From CAMLDH01 sp966250375 (GTDB lineage Bacteria > Pseudomonadota > Gammaproteobacteria > Burkholderiales > Burkholderiaceae_D): 12,954 nt of DNA. Numbering within the stretch: the stretch's first letter is position 1; each line of letters opens with the position of its first letter. The notes beneath the pieces were generated by a model that worked only from the letters and a program-made list of their open reading frames with translations, had not been told where the DNA came from and made no database searches. Of the stretch, positions 1-6,705 are shown one piece after another. Made by a program: the position numbers and the translations under genes. The DNA lies in assembly GCA_966250375.1 (NCBI GenBank), contig CBINHE010000105.1, positions 1 through 12,954 on the forward strand. Reading direction: 5' to 3'.

Positions 1-23
1 AAGTAACGTTGATTTTACGTCAC

Positions 24-797
24 CTATGGAAGACTAAATTTCAGGGGAAGCTCACTTGGATGATCTGTCATCTTGAAAAGATATTTGGTTAACTCGTCCA
101 GAGTGCTTTCAGAAAGTAATTGCATGCCGTGCTTTTTAAGCAGCAAAGTTGAAGCTTGCATCATTTCCTCATAGGATTCGCCTACTTTTCCCTCAAGCAT
201 TTCCTTAATCGATTCCTCTAGCGATTTTATTTGGCCTCCCAATTTCTGGACCTCGCCCATCTTTGCATTCATGTCACGCTGCAGTACCTGATTATTTCCA
301 CTTAGATCAAGTTTTGCTGCTTCAAGATCCTTTTTGTTTTTTAAAAGCGATTGATAGTCGATGAGATGCTTTCTAAAATCTTTTTCTCTTTGTGATGCGG
401 TCCTGTCCTGCTGTTCCTGTTTCTTCTGAAGAAGCTGAATCTCTTTTGAAATATTGGAAATTTTCTCTTTGATGCCTTTTTCCTTTTTTTCTATTTTGTT
501 AATAGCATCACGTAATTTCGGTTTGAGGAGATTTTCATTTGGATTGTTTTGCTCTTTTTCTTCGAGCGCTTCAATGTTTAATTTTGCCGAATGCATGGAG
601 TGCATCAGGCTGTCCACCCTTTCTTTATTTTGAATGGATGCCTCTGCAATTTTTTGAATTTCTTTTAATGCCACGGGAGACAGGAAATTTATCTTTGAGT
701 GGGTTGCAGTCTGCCTAAGCGCAGATAAGTCACGTGAAGTAGTTGCATGCCTTATAGGTTGAGATGTGGATGGCGTTGCTGTAGTTTTGCTAAACAT
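24..797 (-). CDS. Coiled-coil protein, candidate type III secreted effector
   Basis: I do not recognise a named family. The product is about 257 residues. Residues 1-35 are rich in Ser, Thr and Gln and lack a hydrophobic signal peptide, as expected of a type III secretion signal. Roughly residues 50-210 are Lys/Glu/Gln/Leu-rich with heptad-like spacing and should form long coiled coils. A shorter mixed helical C-terminus follows. There is no membrane segment. I chose the start at 797 because the minus strand has AAGGG 7 nt before it. An in-frame ATG at 818 adds seven residues but has only a GGAGGA about 13 nt away. The gene is more A+T-rich than the rest of the window, which suggests transfer. 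A minus-strand HrpL-like box lies about 420 bp upstream (1216-1243), which supports, but does not prove, an effector role. It could instead be a structural or chaperone-like protein. Confidence 0.6.
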   Translation of the reverse strand: MFSKTTATPSTSQPIRHATTSRDLSALRQTATHSKINFLSPVALKEIQKIAEASIQNKERVDSLMHSMHSAKLNIEALEEKEQNNPNENLLKPKLRDAINKIEKKEKGIKEKISNISKEIQLLQKKQEQQDRTASQREKDFRKHLIDYQSLLKNKKDLEAAKLDLSGNNQVLQRDMNAKMGEVQKLGGQIKSLEESIKEMLEGKVGESYEEMMQASTLLLKKHGMQLLSESTLDELTKYLFKMTDHPSELPLKFSLP

Positions 798-804
798 ATT
801 CTTA

Positions 805-809
805 CCCTT
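805..809 (-). promoter_or_regulatory. Ribosome binding site deciding the effector start
   Basis: On the minus strand AAGGG lies 7 nt before the ATG at 797. This favours that start over the in-frame ATG at 818, which has no well-spaced Shine-Dalgarno sequence. Confidence 0.45.
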
Positions 810-955
810 ACATTTCATTGTTTGGAAAATGTCCTCCCCTCTGTAGAAAAGCCGAAGGGATTGCCTTATTCCTTAATTTAGACTTAGCCGAATGCGCCGC
901 ATTAATGGCTCGCGCAGCAATAAATTGTGTAATTTGGTGGCCATAGCTGGATGCG

Positions 956-1105
956 ATGCAAGGAAGGAGTGTTCCCTTGCAAAGGGACATCGTTCCATGG
1001 GCAGGCGGCATGCCGCCTGAATTCTCCACTCCACCGTGCGACGCGCCGCAGTGCGGGCACTGCAAGCGACGCACAACGCAGCAGCGCGTCGGCTACAGGA
1101 AGTAA
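956..1105 (+). CDS. Possible 49-aa small ORF with a CxxxxCxxC cluster
   Basis: An open frame of 49 codons runs from an ATG at 956 to a TAA at 1103-1105. It contains a Cys cluster (CDAPQCGHC) followed by a basic tail. It sits almost exactly inside the segment bounded by the AAATTGTGTAA repeats. It has no convincing ribosome binding site and no family I recognise. It could be the remnant of a zinc-ribbon or transposase-type protein, or simply a chance frame in GC-rich DNA. Confidence 0.2.
   Translation: MQGRSVPLQRDIVPWAGGMPPEFSTPPCDAPQCGHCKRRTTQQRVGYRK
1002..1019. repeat. Perfect 18-bp palindrome
   Basis: CAGGCGGCATGCCGCCTG is its own reverse complement. It lies in the gene-poor stretch between the minus-strand HrpL-like box and the left-hand effector, so it would form a strong hairpin in that leader transcript. 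It could be a protein-binding site, an RNA structure or part of a mobile-element remnant. Confidence 0.55.
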
Positions 1106-1215
1106 AATTGTGTAACTTATTTCTGCACGAGCCCTAAGTGTTTACAAGAAACAAATATGAAAATTTTTGTGCATTTGATTGCTTATCTTTCGCACGGAAA
1201 GATACCAAACGCATA

Positions 1216-1243
1216 TCTGTGGCATGAGGAAAAAGAAAGTTCC
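1216..1243 (-). promoter_or_regulatory. HrpL-type (hrp box) promoter upstream of the left effector
   Basis: Read on the minus strand this is GGAACT, 15 nt, CCACAGA. The established HrpL consensus is GGAAC(C/T), 15-17 nt, CCACNNA, so every defined position fits. The spacer is T/C-rich like that of the second box at 11472-11499, and the two 28-mers agree at 20 positions. It points toward the coiled-coil gene, whose start lies about 420 bp downstream. That is a long leader, possibly lengthened by the repeat-bounded segment at 922-1115. I infer control by HrpL. No hrpL gene is in the window. Confidence 0.6.
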
Positions 1244-1384
1244 ATTGCCGTATAAGTCTTATGACAGCGCACCCCACAAGCAACGCTGCAAGAGCAAGGA
1301 AAACAAGCCGTCATCGCATGCCAATACTCCAAATCCACTTTTTGGATCAGCTCTATCTCCCGTTGTCCAAGATCCCACCAACCC

Positions 1385-1405
1385 AACCGCTTCGGCGGTT
1401 TTTTT
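1385..1405 (+). terminator. Rho-independent terminator, orphan
   Basis: A 6-bp stem (AACCGC / GCGGTT) with a TTCG tetraloop is followed by an unbroken T run to 1405. It works on the plus strand, yet I see no convincing plus-strand gene ending just before it. The 1120-1384 stretch holds only weak short frames. It may terminate a small RNA or the remains of a lost gene. Confidence 0.7.
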
Positions 1406-1493
1406 ATGCTTCGTTGTGCTGTGTCAAACCTTCATACTTTCGATCCGTTAGTGTGGTAACGATCTACATGCCTATGCTGAGAAGGTTCGGGTT

Positions 1494-1652
1494 ATGAGTC
1501 TTCTTGAATTGATCGTGGACGTTACATCTGGAACAAATGCGATTGGCTGTACTGCCGAGGCTGGCAGCTGGGAAACATATCAGTACCAACCTTCTTTGTC
1601 CGTACTGCGCAAGCGATGCGGCTTTATAGCTACATTCCAACCTTGCGAGTGA
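1494..1652 (+). CDS. Possible 52-aa small protein
   Basis: An open frame of 52 codons runs from an ATG at 1494 (GAAGG about 9 nt upstream) to a TGA at 1650-1652. It ends only 3 nt before the ATG of the next small ORF, an arrangement typical of translational coupling. The product is mixed in composition, with three cysteines and no membrane segment. I recognise no family. The main support is its position directly before a better candidate, so it may be a chance frame. Confidence 0.22.
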   Translation: MSLLELIVDVTSGTNAIGCTAEAGSWETYQYQPSLSVLRKRCGFIATFQPCE

Positions 1653-1655
1653 GCA

Positions 1656-1823
1656 ATGACCAAGCATCAAGCGACAAAGGAAAAAGTCAGGGAATACATG
1701 GAGCGCCGTCAAGTCGAGCGCCGTCAAACCGAACGTACGCCGCCGCACGATCCAGAGCAGATTCGAAAAGAGGTGGGGTGGGATTGCGTGGAGCGCAGGA
1801 AGCAAGAGCGTCGCGGTAGCTAA
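1656..1823 (+). CDS. Small charged hypothetical protein (55 aa)
   Basis: An ATG at 1656 opens 55 codons ending in TAA at 1821-1823. The product is very rich in Arg, Glu, Gln and Lys, with a Pro-Pro-His-Asp-Pro turn and a following stretch that includes IRKEVGW. This resembles short uncharacterised Burkholderiales proteins of the pattern 'TKEKVREYxxRRQ...PDPEQIRxxxGW', though I recall this only as a general pattern. A 15-bp tandem near-duplication in the DNA encodes ERRQV-ERRQT. The upstream GAGTGAGCA is a weak ribosome binding site, and the frame may be coupled to the ORF ending at 1652. It is probably cytosolic, with unknown role. Confidence 0.5.
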   Translation: MTKHQATKEKVREYMERRQVERRQTERTPPHDPEQIRKEVGWDCVERRKQERRGS

Positions 1824-1994
1824 TTAACGGCATTCCTGCAGCAGGCTTTTTATGTGCGCAGATGCGTATAGTCAACGCTTGGCTCACGATTTGAAGAAAT
1901 TGTTTACCTTACCGGGGACTCGATATAAGGATTCGGTAGTTGTACAGTCACCCAGCACCAATCCGCTGACTGCCCTCATCACCGCAAGCATGAC

Positions 1995-2012
1995 ATCCTG
2001 TCTTTGCAGGAT
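1995..2012. repeat. Short hairpin downstream of the DUF2905 gene
   Basis: ATCCTG and CAGGAT form a 6-bp stem around TCTTTG. It lies about 25 bp past the stop codon of the minus-strand DUF2905 gene. It could help end that transcript, but no U-tract follows on the minus strand. The rest of 1824-2037 holds nothing I can identify. Confidence 0.35.
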
Positions 2013-2037
2013 GAAATCGCATTAAATCATCAGCGTG

Positions 2038-2238
2038 TCACCGCCTGAATATCCAGAATAAAACCGTAATCACTAGCGAGATCAACAAACTCGTCGTTAC
2101 TGGAAAGTAAAAACGAAATCCTTCCCGCACGATATGGATATCGCCCGGCAAGCGCCCGAATGGAAACTTGGAAAGCCAAGGCCAACCAAAGCCGATGGCC
2201 AGCAGAACTATACCTGCAATGATTATGAAACGCTGCAT
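2038..2238 (-). CDS. DUF2905 family small membrane protein
   Basis: The 66-residue product matches the DUF2905 pattern: an N-terminal hydrophobic helix (about residues 4-20), a central FGRLPGDIHI motif characteristic of the family, an aromatic-rich FRFYFPVTTS segment, and a second hydrophobic helix ending in Arg-Arg. It is an inner-membrane protein with two transmembrane segments and unknown function. I chose the ATG at 2238 because GGAGG precedes it by 11 nt. The in-frame ATG at 2256 would add six residues but overlaps that ribosome binding site and has none of its own. It stands alone, about 300 bp downstream of the antiporter gene on the same strand. Confidence 0.85.
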   Translation of the reverse strand: MQRFIIIAGIVLLAIGFGWPWLSKFPFGRLPGDIHIVREGFRFYFPVTTSLLISLVITVLFWIFRR

Positions 2239-2555
2239 GATGTTATTAACCTCCATTCATGAGATGTACTGGATGCATCATATGCAGGCCAGTTCATTCC
2301 TATGATTCGAGATACACAGCGATTGAAATTCGTTGTCTCGTCAATGTCAGCAATACGATCCATCTTTTTGATATTGGTTCGAGAGCAGGAATATCTCTTG
2401 AAAAGAAACGAAACGAAACGAACAATTTTCATTTCATTTTTTCACCTTGTTTGTCGAATTTCCGAATGAGTACAGCAGAATTTTCTATGCAACATCACGA
2501 AAAGTGGGCAACGCAAGATCAAGGGCGTGTCAGGAAATAACTTGGCCATTTCAGG
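2239..2555. other. Intergenic gap with a short tandem repeat
   Basis: No convincing gene is present in these 317 bp between the antiporter stop and the DUF2905 start. The one structural feature is a GAAAC pentamer repeated three times perfectly (2405-2419) followed by a partial GAAC. Short open frames here have no ribosome binding site or recognisable product. A promoter for the DUF2905 gene is expected here, but I could not identify one securely. Confidence 0.5.
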
Positions 2556-3872
2556 CTACATCCGGGCGGTGTCACCACGGGGGCGCCAAAGTCGACTCAT
2601 CAGGGGCTTTACACTGGCTCCGTGTACCAGAATCGAAAGCGTGATTACGACGAGCGTCAGGTGGATAAAGTCGCGCGCCATGGCTTCTGAAAGCCCATGA
2701 TTGATGGCATACATCAGATAGTATAGAGAGCCGATACCGCGTACGCCGAACCACCCGGATATCCATCGATTGCGCCAGGAGGTGTTGGTCCCGATCAACC
2801 CGACAAAGACGCTGAGCGGTCTTGCCACGATGAAGATGAACAGGGCAAGACTGATAGCCCGCCAGTTCCAGAAATCAAGGAACAGCATGCCGCCGAGTAG
2901 TAGAACCAGCAGCAGTTCCGACAGTCTCTCAAGATGCTCTTTGAACACCAGCGCTTCCGCACTGACAATCGGCGGTGGGGCAGCTTCTCCGTCGGCTACT
3001 GCATCGACTGGTTCCGCAACGTCCGCATTGAGCTGCTCCGGTTTGACCCCGCTTTCTTTCGCCATACTCAACTCGGTCTGACGTAACGCGACGGCAGCAA
3101 AGAACACCGCCAAAAAGCCCCACACATGCAGTTCCAGGCTTATGCCATACACGATGGCAATCAACCCCAAGCCGACGAGATCGTCGAGCACGTCATGCTT
3201 TCGTTCCCGTCCCCGTAATTTCCATACGACTCTGGCGATCAGTGCCCCGCCCGTAACGCCGATGACAACGGCTCCCAAGGTTGCCCATGCGACATCAAGC
3301 AACACCCACCACACTCCATTCTCCCCGAGTTCGTGAAGCCCTAACAGGCCGAGACCCAACATGACGAACGGAAAGGCTGTCCCATCATTCATTCCCGCTT
3401 CGCATGTCAAAGTAAATCTCAGCTGATCGTTGTCGCCAGGATGACGGGATTGCACATCGGTTGCAAGGACCGGATCAGTGGGCGCAAGCACAGCACCAAG
3501 CAGAATGCCAGCCCCGAGTGGCAGATTGAGAAAAAAACAGGAAAAGGCGGCGACCAGCGCAACTGCAATGGTCATCGATACCCAGGCGAGCCGGATTGGC
3601 GGTCGCCAACGGTTGAACTTGACAGGAACCGGCATTTTTACGCCCGCTGAAAACAGAGAAATCAGCACAGCGATCTCGGTCAGGACCTCCAGCCATGCAG
3701 CATGCTTGAGAGGGTCGAAATAAAAAATGTTAAGCCCTATAGGGCCAAGAAGGAGCCCGACGGCAAGATAAAGAATTGCGGAAGTAAACGGAAGTCTGCT
3801 TAGCGCTGTGGCGGCAAGGCCGCGAGTCAGCATCAAAAGGCCGATCAGCAGGAACCATTTGGCATTGGTCAT
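2556..3872 (-). CDS. NhaP-type Na+/H+ antiporter (CPA1 family)
   Basis: This 438-residue polytopic inner-membrane protein exchanges Na+ or K+ for H+, contributing to pH and cation homeostasis. It has about 11-12 hydrophobic segments. Family signatures are APTDPVLATD (Thr132-Asp133-Pro134), then CEAGMNDGTAFPF with the Asn162-Asp163 ion-binding pair, and GWFGVRGIGSLYYL in the C-terminal half. A hydrophilic, acidic and Pro-rich loop between roughly residues 272 and 310 is longer than in compact homologues. The start at 3872 lies within a CATTGGT tandem repeat that places three ATGs 7 nt apart on the minus strand. Only the middle one is in frame, and none has a clear ribosome binding site. It is divergent from the 4015 gene. 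The exact cation cannot be read from sequence. Confidence 0.9.
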   Translation of the reverse strand: MTNAKWFLLIGLLMLTRGLAATALSRLPFTSAILYLAVGLLLGPIGLNIFYFDPLKHAAWLEVLTEIAVLISLFSAGVKMPVPVKFNRWRPPIRLAWVSMTIAVALVAAFSCFFLNLPLGAGILLGAVLAPTDPVLATDVQSRHPGDNDQLRFTLTCEAGMNDGTAFPFVMLGLGLLGLHELGENGVWWVLLDVAWATLGAVVIGVTGGALIARVVWKLRGRERKHDVLDDLVGLGLIAIVYGISLELHVWGFLAVFFAAVALRQTELSMAKESGVKPEQLNADVAEPVDAVADGEAAPPPIVSAEALVFKEHLERLSELLLVLLLGGMLFLDFWNWRAISLALFIFIVARPLSVFVGLIGTNTSWRNRWISGWFGVRGIGSLYYLMYAINHGLSEAMARDFIHLTLVVITLSILVHGASVKPLMSRLWRPRGDTARM

Positions 3873-4014
3873 TGGTCATTGTTGAAGCAAGCGTATCGTC
3901 TGGACGGTCGGACCAAGGAACGCTAAGAACGTTGCAAGAAATTTATTAATCGTCGACGGGTCGCAAGATTTTTCAGACGTTCAAGGCCGATTCCAGCCAA
4001 TAAGGAAACAGGCC

Positions 4015-4530
4015 ATGCCCATGCCTATTAACAGGCCCATAAGCTATCTCATGACCCCATCGGCCAGTCTTCCTGTAGAACAAGGCACAAATCTCGCTGC
4101 CGCGCGGATTATCGATCATGCCGGGACATCGAACGCTCCCGCTCTCGTTCACCCAGTCAGATCCGGCCGTTCAAACCTGCAAAGATTCATCGCTTCCATG
4201 AACTGTATTGGAGGAGGCGAATCCGTCAATCGAGAGGAGTCCCTCGATAATGATGTTTCCAGTCCGGAAGGCGTTGAAAAGTATAAAGCGTCTGTTCTTG
4301 CGTGGGCGTTCAACAAGAAGCACTCCTCGTCAGTAATGGATCGTACGCACGCAATGCAACGCATTATCGATGAGATCGGCGATCGCAAGGATGGCTGCAC
4401 CACCGATCATGTCGCGCGCCAGTATTTCGGCTCAACCGACAAAATCGACAATGGCATCGTTGTCGTCAAAGTGTTTGCAAAAACAGAATTTGAGGGGAGG
4501 GCGCAAGGGCAGAACTTGATTAAGCTTTAA
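4015..4530 (+). CDS. Hypothetical protein (171 aa), possible secreted protein
   Basis: I do not recognise this protein. The first 40 residues are rich in Met, Pro, Ser and Ala without a hydrophobic core. A Ser/Glu/Asp-rich linker follows (about 65-85), then a mixed helical C-terminal part (about 85-150) containing a WAFNKKHSSS stretch. There is no membrane segment. AAGGAA lies about 7 nt before the ATG at 4015, and a second in-frame ATG two codons later is possible. The N-terminal composition and the presence of two likely effector genes in the same window make a type III substrate conceivable. However, I found no hrp box in the 142 bp upstream, so this is weak inference. It is a single gene with no clear operon partner. 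Confidence 0.6.
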   Translation: MPMPINRPISYLMTPSASLPVEQGTNLAAARIIDHAGTSNAPALVHPVRSGRSNLQRFIASMNCIGGGESVNREESLDNDVSSPEGVEKYKASVLAWAFNKKHSSSVMDRTHAMQRIIDEIGDRKDGCTTDHVARQYFGSTDKIDNGIVVVKVFAKTEFEGRAQGQNLIKL

Positions 4531-4755
4531 ATCGAGTTTGCCATGCAGGCGCGTTTTGCCCCTGACGGGCGGCTCGGGATATCTTGGCGACAAGTTCGGA
4601 TACGCCAACTCTGATTGTGTCTCGTTTGACCGCCATCAAACTGAATGGCCCAACATCTATTCGTACCCGAGTTCCTGCCACTAAACTAAATCACAATTCC
4701 CCTCGAACCGCATGAGCACTTCGTTTCACTCGGGTTGCGCCTGCTTTCGCTCCAA

Positions 4756-4761
4756 AAGGAG
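4756..4761 (+). promoter_or_regulatory. Ribosome binding site fixing the TPR protein start
   Basis: AAGGAG lies 6 nt before the ATG at 4768. This favours that start over the upstream TTG at 4735 and over the ATG at 4762, which directly abuts the site. Confidence 0.7.
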
Positions 4762-4767
4762 ATGAAC

Positions 4768-6582
4768 ATGTTGAGTAGAATGATTCCGGCTGTCATCGTG
4801 ATCAGCACCAGCGTGATCGTCGGCAGTGCAAGCAGCAATACCAATCAGAGCATTCGCAACGTCGATCCGGCCATATTGGTCGGCATCGCTGGCCCGCTAT
4901 GTCTGACGCCTCCCGGCAATGCGGTGGGTAACAGACTGTTCTACAAGATTGCAGCAACCTCAAAAAACGAGTTGAATCCGTATGGACAGTTGCCGAAGGC
5001 GGAGCAGCAATCGCCGTCCGGCAGCGAGCCGCCGCTGTGGAACAATCTGGGCACGTTGTCCTTCAAGGTGACTACCAGCAAGCCGCTGGCGCAGCAGTAT
5101 TTCAACCAGGGTTTTCGGCTCGCCTACGCGTTCAATCATGAGGAAGCTGCACGCGCATTTCGGATGGCACAAAAAATCGATCCGTCATGCGCGATGTGTT
5201 ACTGGGGCGAGGCGCTGGTTCTGGGACCCAACATCAATATGCCGATGCAACCCGACGCGGCCGCGCCCGCAGTCGCAGCGCGCAACAAGGCGATCAAGCT
5301 GATGAAACGCAGCACTCCCCGCGAGCAGGCGTTGATCAAGGCCCTTGCCGTGCGCTATTCGCCGGATCCGAATGCCGATCGGGCACAACTGGATGTCGCC
5401 TATGCAGATGCGATGAAGAAGGTCGTGAAGCGATTCCCGCGTGATGAGAATATCGGGGTGCTGTATGCCGAGTCGCTGATGAATATTTCGCCGTGGGACT
5501 ACTGGGAAGCAGGCGGCGCCAGGCCAAAAGGCAGAACCACTGAACTCGTCGCCACGCTGGAGCGGGTACTCAAGGCCAATCCGAATCATCCGGGCGCGAT
5601 TCACTACTACATCCATACTGTGGAGGCTTCTACCGATCCTAAGCGGGCCGAGCCGTATGCGGAGCGTCTGGGCAAATTGATGCCGGGAGCGGGACATGTG
5701 GTGCACATGCCAGCCCACATCTACTATCGTGTCGGCCGCTATAAGGATTCGCTCGCGGCGAACAAGCAAGCTGTCGCCGTCGACGAGGCCTACATCGCCG
5801 ACCAGAAACCGGCGGGTGTCTATCCGCTGGCCTACTATCCGCACAACGTTCACTTCGTGCTCGTCTCCGCGCAGATGGCAGGAGATGGCAAAACGGCTGT
5901 CGAAGCGGCCAACAAACTGGCCGGGCTTGTCAGCGACGAAACGGCACGCGCCTTCGCCATCGCCCAACCGGTGAAGGCGGCACCGTATTTTGCCCACGCA
6001 CAGTTCAGCGCTCCCGATATCACGCTGGCCATTCCCGCGCCGGGCACCGGCTTGCCTTATGTGGAAGGACTATGGCACTACGCGCGCGGTGTCGCCTTTG
6101 CCGCCAAAGGCGATACAGACAGTGCGCAAAAGGAACAGGTTGTGATCGAGCACATCAGGCAATCAGGCGACTTTTCAGGCTTGACCACTGCCGGAGTGCC
6201 TGCCGAGCAGGTGCTGCAAATTGCCAGTCATGTAGTTCAGGCGCGCATTGCACAAGCCAAGGGCGACCTAGCAAGCGCAGCCGAAAATTTCCAGAAAGCG
6301 GCGGTGCTGGAAGGCCAGCTCACCTATATGGAACCGCCATATTGGTATTACCCGGTGCGGCAATCGCTGGGCGCGGTTCTGCTGCAAAAGGGCGATCTGG
6401 ACGGTGCGGAACAGGCCTTCCGGGGCAGTCTCGTTCAGACGCCGAACAACGGCTGGGCGCTTTATGGATTGGCCGAAGTGTACAAGAAGCGTGGCGATGC
6501 GAAGCGGGCCGCTGCGGCTGAGGAGTTGTTGGGTAAAGCCTGGTCCGGTGATCGCGAGCAGCTGGATCTGGCGCGGCTCTAG
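4768..6582 (+). CDS. Exported tetratricopeptide-repeat protein
   Basis: The 604-residue product begins with a hydrophobic signal-peptide-like segment (residues 1-24, ending around GSASS), so it is probably periplasmic or envelope-associated. After a low-complexity linker it carries TPR helices: an early unit with QYFNQGFRLAYAFNHEEAAR and AFRMAQKIDP, a middle block (about 240-360) with NPNHPGAIHYYIH and HMPAHIYYRVGRYKDSLAAN, and C-terminal units (about 485-595). The Cys141-Ala-Met-Cys144 pair followed by YWGEAL is typical of this TPR subfamily and is not a heme CxxCH site. TPRs mediate protein-protein contacts, and no enzymatic domain is visible. It is transcribed alone and converges on the CzcE-like gene. 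The partner is unknown. Confidence 0.85.
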   Translation: MLSRMIPAVIVISTSVIVGSASSNTNQSIRNVDPAILVGIAGPLCLTPPGNAVGNRLFYKIAATSKNELNPYGQLPKAEQQSPSGSEPPLWNNLGTLSFKVTTSKPLAQQYFNQGFRLAYAFNHEEAARAFRMAQKIDPSCAMCYWGEALVLGPNINMPMQPDAAAPAVAARNKAIKLMKRSTPREQALIKALAVRYSPDPNADRAQLDVAYADAMKKVVKRFPRDENIGVLYAESLMNISPWDYWEAGGARPKGRTTELVATLERVLKANPNHPGAIHYYIHTVEASTDPKRAEPYAERLGKLMPGAGHVVHMPAHIYYRVGRYKDSLAANKQAVAVDEAYIADQKPAGVYPLAYYPHNVHFVLVSAQMAGDGKTAVEAANKLAGLVSDETARAFAIAQPVKAAPYFAHAQFSAPDITLAIPAPGTGLPYVEGLWHYARGVAFAAKGDTDSAQKEQVVIEHIRQSGDFSGLTTAGVPAEQVLQIASHVVQARIAQAKGDLASAAENFQKAAVLEGQLTYMEPPYWYYPVRQSLGAVLLQKGDLDGAEQAFRGSLVQTPNNGWALYGLAEVYKKRGDAKRAAAAEELLGKAWSGDREQLDLARL

Positions 6583-6610
6583 TATCTAGTAACTACAGTT
6601 GGATCTGCTA

Positions 6611-6622
6611 CTGCTATAGCAG
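6611..6622. repeat. 12-bp palindrome between convergent genes
   Basis: CTGCTATAGCAG is a perfect palindrome in the 123-bp gap between the TPR gene and the convergent CzcE-like gene. It may contribute to transcription ending, but no clean U-tract directly follows, so a terminator call would be too strong. Confidence 0.35.
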
Positions 6623-6705
6623 CATAAGCGGTCTTTTACTCAACTCTAGAATTGCTTCTTATGGTGAGGGTCCTATCGGTCCGCACGCCAAAAGCACCGC
6701 TCAGC

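Larger units (their letters stand above)
922..1115. repeat. Segment bounded by 11-bp direct repeats
   Basis: AAATTGTGTAA occurs exactly at 922-932 and again at 1105-1115, 183 bp apart, with further partial similarity on both sides. The enclosed DNA is GC-rich compared with its A+T-rich flanks and contains a short hairpin (973-987: TCCCTT, loop GCA, AAGGGA) and an 18-bp palindrome. It could be a small inserted or excised element remnant lying in the leader of the left-hand effector. No terminal inverted repeats were seen. Confidence 0.4.

Noticed and set aside
808..1076. Minus-strand open frames of 67 and 88 codons between the hrp box and the left effector
   Set aside because: They are Cys/Arg/Ala-rich, overlap each other in different frames, lack ribosome binding sites and show no recognisable domain.
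1340..1383. tRNA-like 3' end (CCACCA) before the terminator
   Set aside because: No T-arm, anticodon arm or acceptor pairing could be found upstream, so it is not a tRNA gene.
5185..5997. Long minus-strand open frame (270 codons) inside the TPR gene
   Set aside because: It lies wholly antisense to a gene with clear TPR motifs, signal peptide and ribosome binding site. Its His/Arg-rich product is typical of the antisense frame of GC-rich coding DNA.
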